DNA of 64,000 nucleotides from Peribacillus simplex (GCF_030123325.1 NZ_CP126106.1:3686001-3750000); one strand, 5' to 3'. Positions 43,829-52,669 are shown, counted from the stretch's first letter. Numbers and translations are program-made. Notes: generated by a model not told the origin, from the sequence alone.

Positions 43829-43921
43829 ATGGGTTCAGGTGGTTTTGGAAACGGCGGCGGATTCGCGTTTATTGTAGTATTGTTCATTTTATTAGTTATC
43901 GTCGGTGCTTCTTGGTGTTAA
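43829..43921 (+). CDS. YjcZ family small sporulation peptide
   Basis: A 30-codon ORF starts at ATG 43829 behind AAAGGAGG. The product has a Gly/Ser/Asn/Phe-rich head (MGSGGFGNGGGF) and a single hydrophobic helix ending GASWC. This is the pattern of YjcZ/YuzJ-type sporulation peptides in Bacillaceae. CATAACCTA at 43783-43791 matches a SigK -10 element (CATANNNTA), though I found no clean -35. A terminator follows at 43939. Likely a coat- or membrane-associated late spore peptide by family inference. Confidence 0.82.
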   Translation: MGSGGFGNGGGFAFIVVLFILLVIVGASWC

Positions 43922-43938
43922 ATGAAGACCGTTGAATC

Positions 43939-43971
43939 AAGCTGATTGCCTTGCAATCGGCTTTCTTTATT
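43939..43971 (+). terminator. Terminator of the YjcZ-type gene
   Basis: AAGCTGATTG/CAATCGGCTT with a 5-nt loop is followed by a T-rich tract. Confidence 0.8.
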
Positions 43972-44086
43972 TTCCAAGAAAAAATTCTATGCTAAACTTA
44001 GTGAGTATGCATAGCGGTGTTAAGCTATAAGAAATGGCTTTTTGCCTTACTTTAGATGATTCCATCAAACAAAAGGGGTGCTCCTA

Positions 44087-44623
44087 TTGAATTACGCGGA
44101 AGACTACCTTTCTTTCCTTGTCCATTTCCATGGTCCAAGGGATTACTTCGAATGTCATGAAATACTTGAAGAATATTGGAAGGAAACCGCACCAAAAGAC
44201 CGTGACTCTCATTGGGTCGGGCTCATTCAAATTGCGGTTGCCCTGTATCATGATCGCAGGGGAAATAAAAAGGGGGCTGCAAGGACCCTGTCTAAAGCCC
44301 TGGCAAATCTCCGCCTTAAAGAGGCCGAGCTCCTAAAGTTGGGACTCGATACAGAACGACTGTTCAAATTGCTCGGGGACACCCATGTGCGAATGTTATC
44401 ACAAAAGCCATATAAAAGCATTAATCTGCCGATAGCCGATCAAAGCTTGATCGAAAAATGCCAGTCCATCTGTTTGCAAGAAGGGTACATATGGGGTACA
44501 GCTAGCGACTTGGCTAATTCATCAATAGTTGATAAGCATCTAATGCGTGACCGTTCGGATGTCATTTCAGAAAGGGCTCGGCAGCTATCTCTACGAAAAA
44601 CAAGAATGGAGGACCGCCCTTAA
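44087..44623 (+). CDS. ypuF: YpuF, DUF309 family protein
   Basis: A 178-aa protein starting at TTG 44087 (MNYAEDYLSFLVHF), with AAGGGG 8 bases upstream; the earlier GTG overlaps that site. DUF309 signature DYFECHEILEEYWK (residues about 21-34), HWVGLIQIAVALYHDRRGN and KGAARTLSKAL mark the helical domain. Family function is unknown; metal-binding by His/Glu residues has been suggested for the fold, which I only infer. Convergent with ribT. Confidence 0.85.
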   Translation: MNYAEDYLSFLVHFHGPRDYFECHEILEEYWKETAPKDRDSHWVGLIQIAVALYHDRRGNKKGAARTLSKALANLRLKEAELLKLGLDTERLFKLLGDTHVRMLSQKPYKSINLPIADQSLIEKCQSICLQEGYIWGTASDLANSSIVDKHLMRDRSDVISERARQLSLRKTRMEDRP

Positions 44624-44639
44624 AGGCGGTCCTCCATTC
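44604..44639. terminator. Strong hairpin between convergent ypuF and ribT
   Basis: A perfect 15-bp stem, GAATGGAGGACCGCC, with a 6-nt loop spans the ypuF stop. No clear T-run follows on either strand, but position suggests a shared transcription stop. Confidence 0.65.
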
Positions 44640-44651
44640 AAGCTTTCATAT

Positions 44652-44996
44652 TCAAAAATCTTCACACCTGTCAAGAAAGCTTTCCGTAAACTCATTTGCT
44701 TTTAATTCTTTGTCAGGATATTGCTCCTTGATGGCCCTGACCATCGTTTTGCCGATACCTTGCTTCCGGAAGGATGGATTTACGGATATATGCTGTATCT
44801 CAATGTGGTTTGGAGAGACTTCTATCCCGATCAGGCCCGTAATCTCTTCATCTTTCCATAAGAACAGCTGTAGATTTTCATCCGTTTCATAATTCTTCAT
44901 CGTATTCCGAAGCGTTTTTATCTCTTTTTCATTTGGCATGAAAGATAATAATCCCATGGCAAACTTCTCATAACTTTTCTTATACTTAATCAACAT
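44652..44996 (-). CDS. ribT: RibT: GNAT-family protein of the riboflavin locus
   Basis: A 114-aa GNAT protein with LQLFLWKDEEITGLIGIEV and the acetyl-CoA loop RKQGIGKTM (residues about 77-85). It closely resembles B. subtilis RibT (LLSFMPNEK, SVNPS). RibT ends the rib operon in B. subtilis; here no rib biosynthetic genes are adjacent upstream, so it stands alone. Its substrate is unknown. Confidence 0.88.
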   Translation of the reverse strand: MLIKYKKSYEKFAMGLLSFMPNEKEIKTLRNTMKNYETDENLQLFLWKDEEITGLIGIEVSPNHIEIQHISVNPSFRKQGIGKTMVRAIKEQYPDKELKANEFTESFLDRCEDF

Positions 44997-45152
44997 AATA
45001 TCCCTCGTTACTAAATAACGTTTTTATTATCTTCCCGTTTCCAATTAATTTGCTTTGAATAATAATCCTCACATATAACATTTACATCATACATAAAAAC
45101 TTCGTTCGTTTCAACATCACTTTCAGCACTTTATTTATCGATGTGCTATGTG

Positions 45153-45239
45153 CTAAGCGATAAACAGCCAATATATGATTCCCCACATCAAAGCGATAAT
45201 AAGCATCATAAGTAAAAGAGTCTTATTACTTTTCCTCAT
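45153..45239 (-). CDS. Unannotated 28-aa single-span membrane peptide
   Basis: ATG 45239 follows AAAGGGAG at normal spacing and the frame ends at TAG 45153. The product has a basic N-terminus (MRKSNK) and one hydrophobic helix (TLLLMMLIIALMWGIIYWLF). A promoter (TTGTCA, 18 bp, TAGAAT) lies 47 bp upstream. I do not recognise the family. The combination of promoter, ribosome site and membrane helix makes it likelier than chance. Confidence 0.55.
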   Translation of the reverse strand: MRKSNKTLLLMMLIIALMWGIIYWLFIA

Positions 45240-45285
45240 CCCATACTCCCTTTATGAATGGTCCAAATATTTAAATAACGAATTC

Positions 45286-45315
45286 ATTCTACTATAACTT
45301 AACACAATCTGACAA
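45286..45315 (-). promoter_or_regulatory. Candidate promoter for the 28-aa membrane peptide
   Basis: TTGTCA (45310-45315), 18-bp spacer and TAGAAT (45286-45291) on the minus strand. Confidence 0.5.
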
Positions 45316-45469
45316 ATATCCTTGCAATCTTGCTTCGATTTTACTACATTGGTAAAGTGATCTAGGTTCATAGAGTGCCCTCTTAGGTATAAAAGACAGA
45401 GATACACCCAATTTCTACGTTAAAAGAACGTAGCTGCCTTGGGCAATATAAATTTTTTTCAGGAAAATA

Positions 45470-45496
45470 TGTATCTTTTTTATCCTTTGTTTCGTC
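45470..45496 (+). promoter_or_regulatory. ECF-like promoter of ypuA
   Basis: TGTATC, a 17-bp spacer and CGTC resemble the SigX/SigM-type consensus. A 7-bp dyad (CTACGTT/AACGTAG, 45415-45433) lies further upstream. Otherwise 45320-45577 holds no gene. Confidence 0.5.
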
Positions 45497-45577
45497 AAAT
45501 ACTATGAATCTGATTTAAAGTGCCGCCCTTTTATTGAAAGATTCCCAAATCAGCAGGAAAAGTTAAGGAGGATTATC

Positions 45578-46447
45578 ATGAAAAAAATGAATAAATGGGT
45601 CATTGTGACCATTTTATTATGTCTATTATTGCCATATAAAGCTTTTGCAGATGCAGCTGTTGGTGAAATGATCGTCACACTTGGTGAGAATTTGACAAAT
45701 GAACAAAAAAATATGATTTTATCTGAAATGAAAGCACCAAACGATGTTGAGGTTCTAACGGTTACAAATGCGGAGGAACATGAATACTTAGGAGACTATA
45801 TCGCTAGCCGTCTGATCGGTACAAAAGCGATTTCATCTTCTGCCATCACTTTGGAGGAAAAAGGTACAGGACTTAAACTGGAGTCAAAAAACATCAACTG
45901 GGTTACCGATGAAATGTATATCAATGCACTGGCAACTGCTGGAGTAAAAGATGCTACCGTTTATGTCACAGCACCTATACCCGTTTCCGGTACAGCGGCT
46001 TTGACAGGAGTCATTAAGGCCTATGAAATCTCTGCCGACAAGAAGATTCCTGAGGATGTGAAACAGGCAGCGAATGAAGAAATGGTGAAAACAGCAAAAT
46101 TGGGTGATGAAATCGGTACAGAAGAAGCTTCAGCACTGGTTACGAAAATCAAAGAGGAAATGGCTGCAAATCCACCAGCCAATACTGAAGAGGTCCGCGA
46201 GGTTGTCGAATCTTCAGCAAAAGACCTTGGCATCACCTTAAATGATGCCCAAGTTCAAAGTTTAATTGATTTATTCAATAAGCTAAAAGAATTGGATATT
46301 GATTGGAACGCTGTCGGTGATCAGCTTACAGCAGCTAAAGATAAACTTTCCCATTTTCTTGAATCCGAAGAGGGTCAATCATTTTTGGATAAATTGAAAG
46401 AAGTCTTCAGTAGTTTAATAGACGCAATCAAGTCACTTTTCAGCTGA
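45578..46447 (+). CDS. ypuA: YpuA, secreted DUF1002 protein
   Basis: A 289-aa protein behind TTAAGGAGG with a signal peptide (cleavage near AFADA, residue 25). The DUF1002 region spans most of the mature protein (GEMIVTLGENLTNEQKN, YVTAPIPVSGTAALTGVIKAYE). The C-terminus ends in an amphipathic helix rich in Leu, Lys and Ser. Function is unknown; the possible ECF promoter suggests envelope-stress control. Convergent with lysA. Confidence 0.88.
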   Translation: MKKMNKWVIVTILLCLLLPYKAFADAAVGEMIVTLGENLTNEQKNMILSEMKAPNDVEVLTVTNAEEHEYLGDYIASRLIGTKAISSSAITLEEKGTGLKLESKNINWVTDEMYINALATAGVKDATVYVTAPIPVSGTAALTGVIKAYEISADKKIPEDVKQAANEEMVKTAKLGDEIGTEEASALVTKIKEEMAANPPANTEEVREVVESSAKDLGITLNDAQVQSLIDLFNKLKELDIDWNAVGDQLTAAKDKLSHFLESEEGQSFLDKLKEVFSSLIDAIKSLFS

Positions 46448-46454
46448 ATCAAAT

Positions 46455-46485
46455 AAAAAAAGGATGGCCAATGCCATCCTTTTTT
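46455..46485. terminator. Bidirectional terminator between ypuA and lysA
   Basis: AAAAAAAGGATGGC/GCCATCCTTTTTT with a 4-nt loop. Confidence 0.9.
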
Positions 46486-47814
46486 CTATTCTTTAGTGAC
46501 GACTGCCGCTTGATGAAGGGCCAAATCCAAATGGATAAGATCTTCGTACGTCTCACGTTTGATGACCAAACGGGCTTCTCCATTTTCGGCAAAGACGACA
46601 GCCGGTCTTGGAATCCGATTGTAATTATTCGACATGGAATATCCATATGCCCCAGTACAAAATACCGCCAAGACATCACCGCGGCCGGCTTTTGGCAATG
46701 GTAAATCCCAAATCAACATATCTCCGCTTTCACAGCATTTCCCGGCAATGGACACTGTCTCTTCTACAGGGTCAAGCGGCCGGTTTGCTAGAATGGCATC
46801 ATATTTCGCTTCGTAAAGTGCGGGACGTATATTATCACTCATGCCCCCATCAACGGCAATATATTTACGGACATTAGGAACTTCCTTTTCAGAACCGACC
46901 TTGTACAGTGTCACACCGGCGTCTCCGACTAATGAACGGCCAGGTTCGATCCAGATTTCAGGCATCACTAAATCAGAATCAGCAATCAGGTTCTGCACTT
47001 CCCTAACGATTTCCTCAACATATTGAGACGCCGGTAGCGGATCGTCCTCTTGTGTATACCGAATCCCGAACCCACCTCCGAGATTCAATACCTTTGGTTG
47101 AAACCCTACCGATCCGTGCCAATCATTCAGCTTGCCGATAATTTTTTGGGCTGCAAGAAGGAAACCGGTCGTTTGAAAGATCTGGGAACCGATATGACAG
47201 TGAAGCCCCAGCACTTCGAGGAATTCACTTTGCAGCGCTTGCCGAAGGGCAGCTTCGGCCTGGCCGTTGATAAGGTCAAAACCAAATTTCGAATCTTCTT
47301 GCCCTGTCAAAATATAATCATGCGTATGGGCTTCGATACCAGGTGTTACACGAAGAAGGATTTTCACCTTTTGTTCACGGTTTGTACAAATTTCTTCCAA
47401 CAGTGTCAACTCTGAAAAATTATCGACTACTATACAGCCAATGTCATGATCCAAAGCCATATGTAGCTCTTCTTCACTTTTGTTATTTCCATGGAAGTGA
47501 ATCCGTTCCGTTGGGAAATTTGCCTTAATTGCCGTATATAATTCCCCTGCTGAGACAACATCGAGAGAAAGTCCTTCTTGCTCTGCCAACTGGATCATGG
47601 CAATCGAAGAAAAGGCCTTACTTGCGTAAGCAACTTGAGCTGAAATCCCCAATTCCTCAAAAGTTCTCTTGAACCCTCTTGCCCGTTCGCGAATTAGCTC
47701 TACATCATAAACATATAATGGCGTTCCAAATTGCTCGATCAATTCGATCGTGTCCACTCCGCCAATCTCCAGATGTCCACGTTCATTTACACCACCGGTT
47801 CCGTACAAATGCAT
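46486..47814 (-). CDS. lysA: Diaminopimelate decarboxylase
   Basis: A 442-aa PLP-dependent fold-III decarboxylase. The PLP lysine lies in VAYASKAFSS (near residue 63), GGGFGIRY is the phosphate-binding loop, and CESGDML carries the active-site cysteine. It makes lysine from meso-DAP. Start ATG 47814 follows GGAAGG. No lysine riboswitch is recognisable upstream. Confidence 0.96.
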   Translation of the reverse strand: MHLYGTGGVNERGHLEIGGVDTIELIEQFGTPLYVYDVELIRERARGFKRTFEELGISAQVAYASKAFSSIAMIQLAEQEGLSLDVVSAGELYTAIKANFPTERIHFHGNNKSEEELHMALDHDIGCIVVDNFSELTLLEEICTNREQKVKILLRVTPGIEAHTHDYILTGQEDSKFGFDLINGQAEAALRQALQSEFLEVLGLHCHIGSQIFQTTGFLLAAQKIIGKLNDWHGSVGFQPKVLNLGGGFGIRYTQEDDPLPASQYVEEIVREVQNLIADSDLVMPEIWIEPGRSLVGDAGVTLYKVGSEKEVPNVRKYIAVDGGMSDNIRPALYEAKYDAILANRPLDPVEETVSIAGKCCESGDMLIWDLPLPKAGRGDVLAVFCTGAYGYSMSNNYNRIPRPAVVFAENGEARLVIKRETYEDLIHLDLALHQAAVVTKE

Positions 47815-48088
47815 GATAGCCTCACCTTCCTGACTTAAAACTAAAGATTAATAAGAAATGAGGCAGCCACAAATAAAGAAACCCTGCTGTAAAAGGCCCT
47901 CTATATGAACAAGCCTCATCCGAATCGATATCCCATGTAAATATTGTTCTCTATGACTGCTTGGTAGTTCGAAGGGAAAGACAGATTGGTTTAAACTCCA
48001 AAGAGTCATAGTAGCTCTATCTCTTTGTGAAGCCTAACAATACCTCTTTATCCGAATAAAATTAAATTACCACAACTTTTCGACAACA
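47815..48088 (-). other. Intergenic region between lysA and spoVAF with inverted repeats
   Basis: CTATGACT (47951-47958) and AGTCATAG (48004-48011) are perfect inverted arms 45 bp apart. ATGAGGC/GCCTCAT arms flank 47860-47920. No T-run, ORF or tRNA is evident. These may fold into a terminator for the spoVA operon or a lysA leader. Confidence 0.45.
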
Positions 48089-49579
48089 TCAACCTTTAGA
48101 TTTTCTCGGCTGCCTATATAGATCCTGGGGATGTACAATACTCGGACGTTCTATAGTGCCAGGATAAGGTCTTCTTAATATTATATGTGACAGGGCCTTT
48201 GGCTGAAACGGGAGAAGCGGCCATAAATAAGGCGTATTTAACGTTTTTATACTAGTAAGCATAATAATGTAGAGTGTGATGCCTATGACTAGGCCAGGCA
48301 CTTTAAATAAAGCGACCAATACTAGCAGGACTAAACGGGAAATTTTATTTGCAACTCCTAATTCTAAACTTGGAGTGACAAATGTACCGATTGTCGCTAC
48401 GGAAGCGTAGAGAACCACCTCAGGAACAAATAGACCAACATCTATCGCTATCTGTCCTATCAAAACTGCCGCAACCAAGCCCATTGCCGTAGAAAGCGGG
48501 GTCGGGGTATGAACGGCTGCCATCCTTAGAAATTCTATCCCAATATCGGAAATGAAGATTTGGATCACAATGGGTATATGCGTTTTATCATTCGGCCCGA
48601 TATACTCGAACTTCTCCGGCAGGAGGGAAGGCTCTAAACAAAACAATAACCAAATCGGCAGCAAGAATAACGAAACGAAAATCCCGAGAAACCGGACCCA
48701 GCGCACCAAGGTCCCAACGGCAGGTGCCTGCCGATACTCCTCAGCGTGCTGCATGTGATGAAAAAGGGTGGACGGGGTAATGATGACACTCGGTGACGTA
48801 TCCACATAAATAAGGACATGCCCCTCAAGTAAATGCGTTGCCGCCACATCAGCCCGTTCCGTATATCTGACAAGCGGGTATGGGTTATATTTTTGCTTGA
48901 CGATGAACTCTTCGATCGTTTTATCGGACATCGTTATGCCATCAACTTCAATACTATTCAATTCCTTACGAACGATTTCTATTAAATCCGGATCGGCAAT
49001 ATCTTTAATGTAGCCGATGGATATATCCGATTTCGATCGTTCCCCTACATGCAACATTTCGAAACGTAATCTTTCATCCCGGATTCTTCGTCTGGTTATC
49101 GCTGTATTAATGATGATATTCTCGACAAAACCGTCCCTTGATCCACGGACGACTTTTTCCGTATCGGGTTCTACTGGCTGTCTCCCGGGATAACTCCTGA
49201 CATCCACAACCAATCCTATTGGTTTACCATCAACAACAACGACTATTAAACCGGATAATACCTGATCAACAAGCTCATCCATCGTCTTTATTTCCTCAAC
49301 GGATTGGTGTACAAGCAGCTCTTTGACTGCATCAAAAACTTTAGTAGTCAAGATTTCCGCATTTTTGTTATGGATAAGAGAATCAAGGATATCAATGATG
49401 TACTCTGTATCCGTCAGCCCGTTTATATAGTATAGATGCACATCTTTTCTTAGGACCTTTATCCTTCTTACACCTAAGTCGAAGCTGACGCCCAGACCTA
49501 CATTCTTTTCCATGTATGCGTCAACTTCCGCTACCCTATCCGGAATCGGTTTCATGTTTTCAGGTTTTTCTGAAGTCAT
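48089..49579 (-). CDS. spoVAF: Stage V sporulation protein AF
   Basis: A GerA-family protein of about 496 aa starting near 49579 (MTSEKPEN), with AAAGGAG upstream. An N-terminal soluble domain (1-about 290) precedes five or so membrane helices (about 300-450). GerA-type motifs include YTERADVAATHLLEGH and RPSIVHPQDLYRQPR at the end. SpoVAF is linked to the spore inner-membrane SpoVA channel and germinant signalling. It overlaps the spoVAEA end by about 20 bp. Confidence 0.92.
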   Translation of the reverse strand: MTSEKPENMKPIPDRVAEVDAYMEKNVGLGVSFDLGVRRIKVLRKDVHLYYINGLTDTEYIIDILDSLIHNKNAEILTTKVFDAVKELLVHQSVEEIKTMDELVDQVLSGLIVVVVDGKPIGLVVDVRSYPGRQPVEPDTEKVVRGSRDGFVENIIINTAITRRRIRDERLRFEMLHVGERSKSDISIGYIKDIADPDLIEIVRKELNSIEVDGITMSDKTIEEFIVKQKYNPYPLVRYTERADVAATHLLEGHVLIYVDTSPSVIITPSTLFHHMQHAEEYRQAPAVGTLVRWVRFLGIFVSLFLLPIWLLFCLEPSLLPEKFEYIGPNDKTHIPIVIQIFISDIGIEFLRMAAVHTPTPLSTAMGLVAAVLIGQIAIDVGLFVPEVVLYASVATIGTFVTPSLELGVANKISRLVLLVLVALFKVPGLVIGITLYIIMLTSIKTLNTPYLWPLLPFQPKALSHIILRRPYPGTIERPSIVHPQDLYRQPRKSKG

Positions 49580-50141
49580 CATGACCACTCCTTTCCAATA
49601 TGATTTCCACCGCTAGCTTCGTTATCGGTGCTCCTCTTTTAAAATCGTCCTGATGGGACATTTTTCCGATATCCCCTATCCCCACTACTATGGGAACATG
49701 TAATTGATCGATGCAATACACCGTATCTCCAGTTATCTTGCCGAGTTCAAATTCTTCGGCGCCGTATTTATCAACCCCGTTCGGTGTCAGGTTACCATCA
49801 CGGTCAATACAGATATCCACCTTGGTCCATTCTTCCCTTCTAGTCTTTGAAGCGACCGCTATCACACCAAGGACATGAATATCAGGGTGACTGGCAACTA
49901 CCTTCATTGCCTGTTCGCCTGATCCTTCACCGATAAAGCCGCTATCATCAAACATGACCAATACAGGATCATACTTCGCCTTTTTTATTAATTCAACTAG
50001 CTCCAAGCCCGTATATCGTGATGGATTACCTTGGGACATCGAGATACACCTTCCCCCTATTTCCTTGGCTACATGCTCGACAGCCCGTTTCGCATACTCA
50101 TCTCCATCCGTAATCAATATCACTTTTCGTTTGGTCACCAT
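49560..50141 (-). CDS. spoVAEA: Stage V sporulation protein AEA
   Basis: A 193-aa soluble protein starting at MVTKRKVILITDGDEYAK (50141). It has ITDGDEYAKRAVE, SQGNPSRYTG, FDDSGFIGEGSGEQAM and VIAVASKTRREEW, matching SpoVAEa. Operon order spoVAB-spoVAEA-spoVAF places it in the SpoVA transport module for dipicolinate in spores, although its own role is unclear. Confidence 0.9.
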   Translation of the reverse strand: MVTKRKVILITDGDEYAKRAVEHVAKEIGGRCISMSQGNPSRYTGLELVELIKKAKYDPVLVMFDDSGFIGEGSGEQAMKVVASHPDIHVLGVIAVASKTRREEWTKVDICIDRDGNLTPNGVDKYGAEEFELGKITGDTVYCIDQLHVPIVVGIGDIGKMSHQDDFKRGAPITKLAVEIILERSGHDDFRKT

Positions 50142-50184
50142 CTTGGGCCTACCTTTCATCATCAGGAATAGTTACCTCATAAAC

Positions 50185-50607
50185 CTATAAATCCACTAAA
50201 TACATCCATTGGAATAATGATCCGGCTATTTTTCCCAATACAAGTGCCATTAACAGATAAATGATTTTCTCTTGAATTCCGATTCGCTTTGACAGAACCG
50301 GAAACACATTCAGGACTTCAGTTAGGGCAGCAGCAAGCATTCCATTAAATATCCCGTCAGCCAAACCGATCGGAATTAATAAAAAATATGGGAGGGAAAG
50401 TTCCGTTTCCTGTAATCCTAACCATGTTCCTGCGACAACGCCGGCAATGATGGCTCCTTCGTAGTAATGAATCATCTTCATTGTTTTTGTTAGCTGAGTC
50501 AGTCTCGGAATCACCCCAAGTACAGTTAAAAACGCTACAAAACCGGCACCTGTCGCAAAACCCCCGGCTAAACCGACAAAGATTCCAAAGATAATTTTAC
50601 CGGTCAT
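50185..50607 (-). CDS. spoVAB: Stage V sporulation protein AB
   Basis: A 140-aa membrane protein with about four helices starting at MTGKIIFGIFVGLAGG (50607), within the spoVAA end. GAGFVAFLTVLGVIPRL, AALTEVLNVFPVLSKRIG and GKIAGSLFQW match SpoVAB. It belongs to the forespore SpoVA dipicolinate transport system. The start codon is uncertain by one to five codons because the ribosome site spacing is unusual. Confidence 0.92.
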   Translation of the reverse strand: MTGKIIFGIFVGLAGGFATGAGFVAFLTVLGVIPRLTQLTKTMKMIHYYEGAIIAGVVAGTWLGLQETELSLPYFLLIPIGLADGIFNGMLAAALTEVLNVFPVLSKRIGIQEKIIYLLMALVLGKIAGSLFQWMYLVDL

Positions 50608-51223
50608 CAAGGTGTCGCACATTCTCCTTATTTTCATTCATGATTACATAACTGTCCAAATCCTGCTGATAGTTGAACATTTCAACCTCGAGCGGACTAG
50701 GTTCCTCATTGAAGCGTTTTTTAAAAAAGTGATTAAAAAATAGAATCATGCCCATACCAAGGCCGAAGCTATATGGGATTTGGATCAATAACGGCTTTTC
50801 ATCCACTTTTCCCGTGATTATAGTGAAGATTTTTTGATGCACTTCCCCCATGCTGACATCCACATGAAAATTCATGATCGTCATCCCGCCGCCGACAAAT
50901 AACAAAAACCAAACTAAGGCGAATGTCAGGTATGACATTTTCTTTTTCGAGAGGATGATTTCGATGATCGTTTGGGAGGGCCCGAATGTCTCCAGTTCAA
51001 TAGTCGGATCCATCTTGCGGATGGCCACGATAACTTGAGCCAAATCAACGACAATAATATTCTTATCTTCCTTCTTGACCGTTAATAATATAATTTCTTC
51101 AATAATGTTAATCACTTCTTCAGGTCCGATTATCCTTGCAATATCTTTTATCCTCACCGTTTGATTTCCCTTTACTTGTACACGGTTCCTCATCCTGATA
51201 TATACAACTGCCACTATCATCAC
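50597..51223 (-). CDS. spoVAA: Stage V sporulation protein AA
   Basis: A protein of about 208 aa with an N-terminal soluble domain (1-about 95) and two membrane helices (about 97-120 and 150-170). The C-terminus FFNHFFKKRFNEEPSPLEVEMFNYQ is diagnostic. SpoVAA is the first protein of the operon. The start is 51223 or 51220. A SigG-type promoter lies 30 bp upstream. Confidence 0.92.
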   Translation of the reverse strand: MMIVAVVYIRMRNRVQVKGNQTVRIKDIARIIGPEEVINIIEEIILLTVKKEDKNIIVVDLAQVIVAIRKMDPTIELETFGPSQTIIEIILSKKKMSYLTFALVWFLLFVGGGMTIMNFHVDVSMGEVHQKIFTIITGKVDEKPLLIQIPYSFGLGMGMILFFNHFFKKRFNEEPSPLEVEMFNYQQDLDSYVIMNENKENVRHLDDR

Positions 51224-51251
51224 ATCCCGACCTTTTATTTCCTTATGCTAG

Positions 51252-51282
51252 TAGTATGGTTTGGAAGCAGTTTGAAAATGCA
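51252..51282 (-). promoter_or_regulatory. SigG promoter of the spoVA operon
   Basis: TGCATT, an 18-bp spacer and the perfect SigG -10 CATACTA on the minus strand. Confidence 0.75.
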
Positions 51283-51320
51283 GGAAGTGAACCATGTCCA
51301 AATATTACTAATTTGAAAAT

Positions 51321-51356
51321 AAAAAAAGACACGCTGCAATGACAGCATGTCTTTTT
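51321..51356 (-). terminator. Terminator of the purine permease gene
   Basis: AAAAAGACACGCTG/CAGCATGTCTTTTT with a 6-nt loop and T-run. Confidence 0.85.
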
Positions 51357-51371
51357 GATTACAGATATACA

Positions 51372-52667
51372 TTAATGAGTGGGGAAGAAAATCAGCTGAA
51401 TCAAAAATATTAATCCAAAAATATAAATGAGGGGATGTACCGATTTTCCCTTTCCACTGAATACCTTCATAAGGGGAAATGTAATGAACCCGATTGCAAT
51501 CCCTGTAGATATACTTGAAGTAAGCGGCATCGTTAAAATGATCGCAAATGCCGGAAATGCCTCATCGAAAATTTTCCAATTTACTTTAGCCAGCCCTTCC
51601 ATCATGAAACATCCTACAATGATCAAAACGGGAGCTGTGATTGCTTGAACGGAAGAAATTGCCGATATCAATGGAGAAAAGAAAATCGATGCAGCAAACA
51701 AGATTGCCACGACAGTAGCGGTTAATCCCGTACGTCCGCCTGCGGCCACTCCCGTGCTCGATTCAACATAGGCCGTCGAAGGACTTGTACCAAACATCGA
51801 GCCGACTGTCGTCGCGATCGCATCACCTAAAAAGGCTTTCTTGGCACGAGGGATTTTCCCATCCTTCGTCAATCCAGCCTGTTCCGTCACGCCAATCAAG
51901 GTTCCTGTCGTATCAAAGATCGTCACAAGTAAAAAGGCGAAAACAATTGAATATAATGAATTCGTGAAGACCCCAGCAATATCGATATCGAAAAATACCG
52001 GTGTTGGAGGCACAGATAAGACCCCATCAAAGTTGAGCAAATCGATAAAGTAGCCAATGATTGCCGTAATGATCATACCAATGAAAATTGCCCCTTTAAT
52101 ATTACGGGCCATAAAAATCAAGGTAATGAATAACCCTGCTAACGCTAAAACGGTTCCAGGCTGGTGCAAATCACCAAGCGTAACCATCGTTGATTCATTA
52201 GGCACTACGATTCCGGCATTTTTCAATCCGATAAACGCAATGAATAAACCAATTCCGGATGTGATGCCATATTTTAATGAGTTAGGAATCGCATCAATTA
52301 TCATTTTACGCAAGCTTGTCACGCTAATTAATAGAAATAGCAAACCGGCAATGAAAACCGTACCGAATACGGTCTGGTATGAAAGGCCCTGTGCCCCCAC
52401 TACGCTGGCAAAATAAGCATTCAAGCCCATTCCTGGTGCTATCGCAATCGGGTATTTTGCAACAAGCCCCATGATAAGGGTACCAATCACCGCTGATATG
52501 ACCGTTGCCATGAAAACTTGTTCAAATGGAATTCCGATTGAAGACAATAAAGCCGGATTCACAATAAGGATATAAACCATAGTTAAAAATGTCGTAACAC
52601 CCGCCATGACTTCTGTACGGACATCCGTCCCATTTTCTTTCAGGGAGAAAAACTTTTTCAAAAACAT
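51372..52667 (-). CDS. NCS2/AzgA-type purine permease (PbuG/PbuO-like)
   Basis: A 431-aa transporter with about 12-14 helices. Family motifs are AGVTTFLTMVYILIVNP, GMGLNAYFA, FDTTGTLIGV and GTSPSTAYVESSTGVAAGGRTG, typical of the AzgA branch carrying hypoxanthine, guanine or adenine. B. subtilis has PbuG and PbuO; I cannot separate them by eye. The leader of about 140 nt contains a hairpin over the ribosome site but no recognisable purine riboswitch. PurR-box-like sequences surround the promoter. Confidence 0.88.
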   Translation of the reverse strand: MFLKKFFSLKENGTDVRTEVMAGVTTFLTMVYILIVNPALLSSIGIPFEQVFMATVISAVIGTLIMGLVAKYPIAIAPGMGLNAYFASVVGAQGLSYQTVFGTVFIAGLLFLLISVTSLRKMIIDAIPNSLKYGITSGIGLFIAFIGLKNAGIVVPNESTMVTLGDLHQPGTVLALAGLFITLIFMARNIKGAIFIGMIITAIIGYFIDLLNFDGVLSVPPTPVFFDIDIAGVFTNSLYSIVFAFLLVTIFDTTGTLIGVTEQAGLTKDGKIPRAKKAFLGDAIATTVGSMFGTSPSTAYVESSTGVAAGGRTGLTATVVAILFAASIFFSPLISAISSVQAITAPVLIIVGCFMMEGLAKVNWKIFDEAFPAFAIILTMPLTSSISTGIAIGFITFPLMKVFSGKGKSVHPLIYIFGLIFLIQLIFFPTH

Positions 52668-52669
52668 AT

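Noticed and set aside
47815..48088. Lysine riboswitch upstream of lysA
   Set aside because: The conserved lysine-aptamer blocks are not present.
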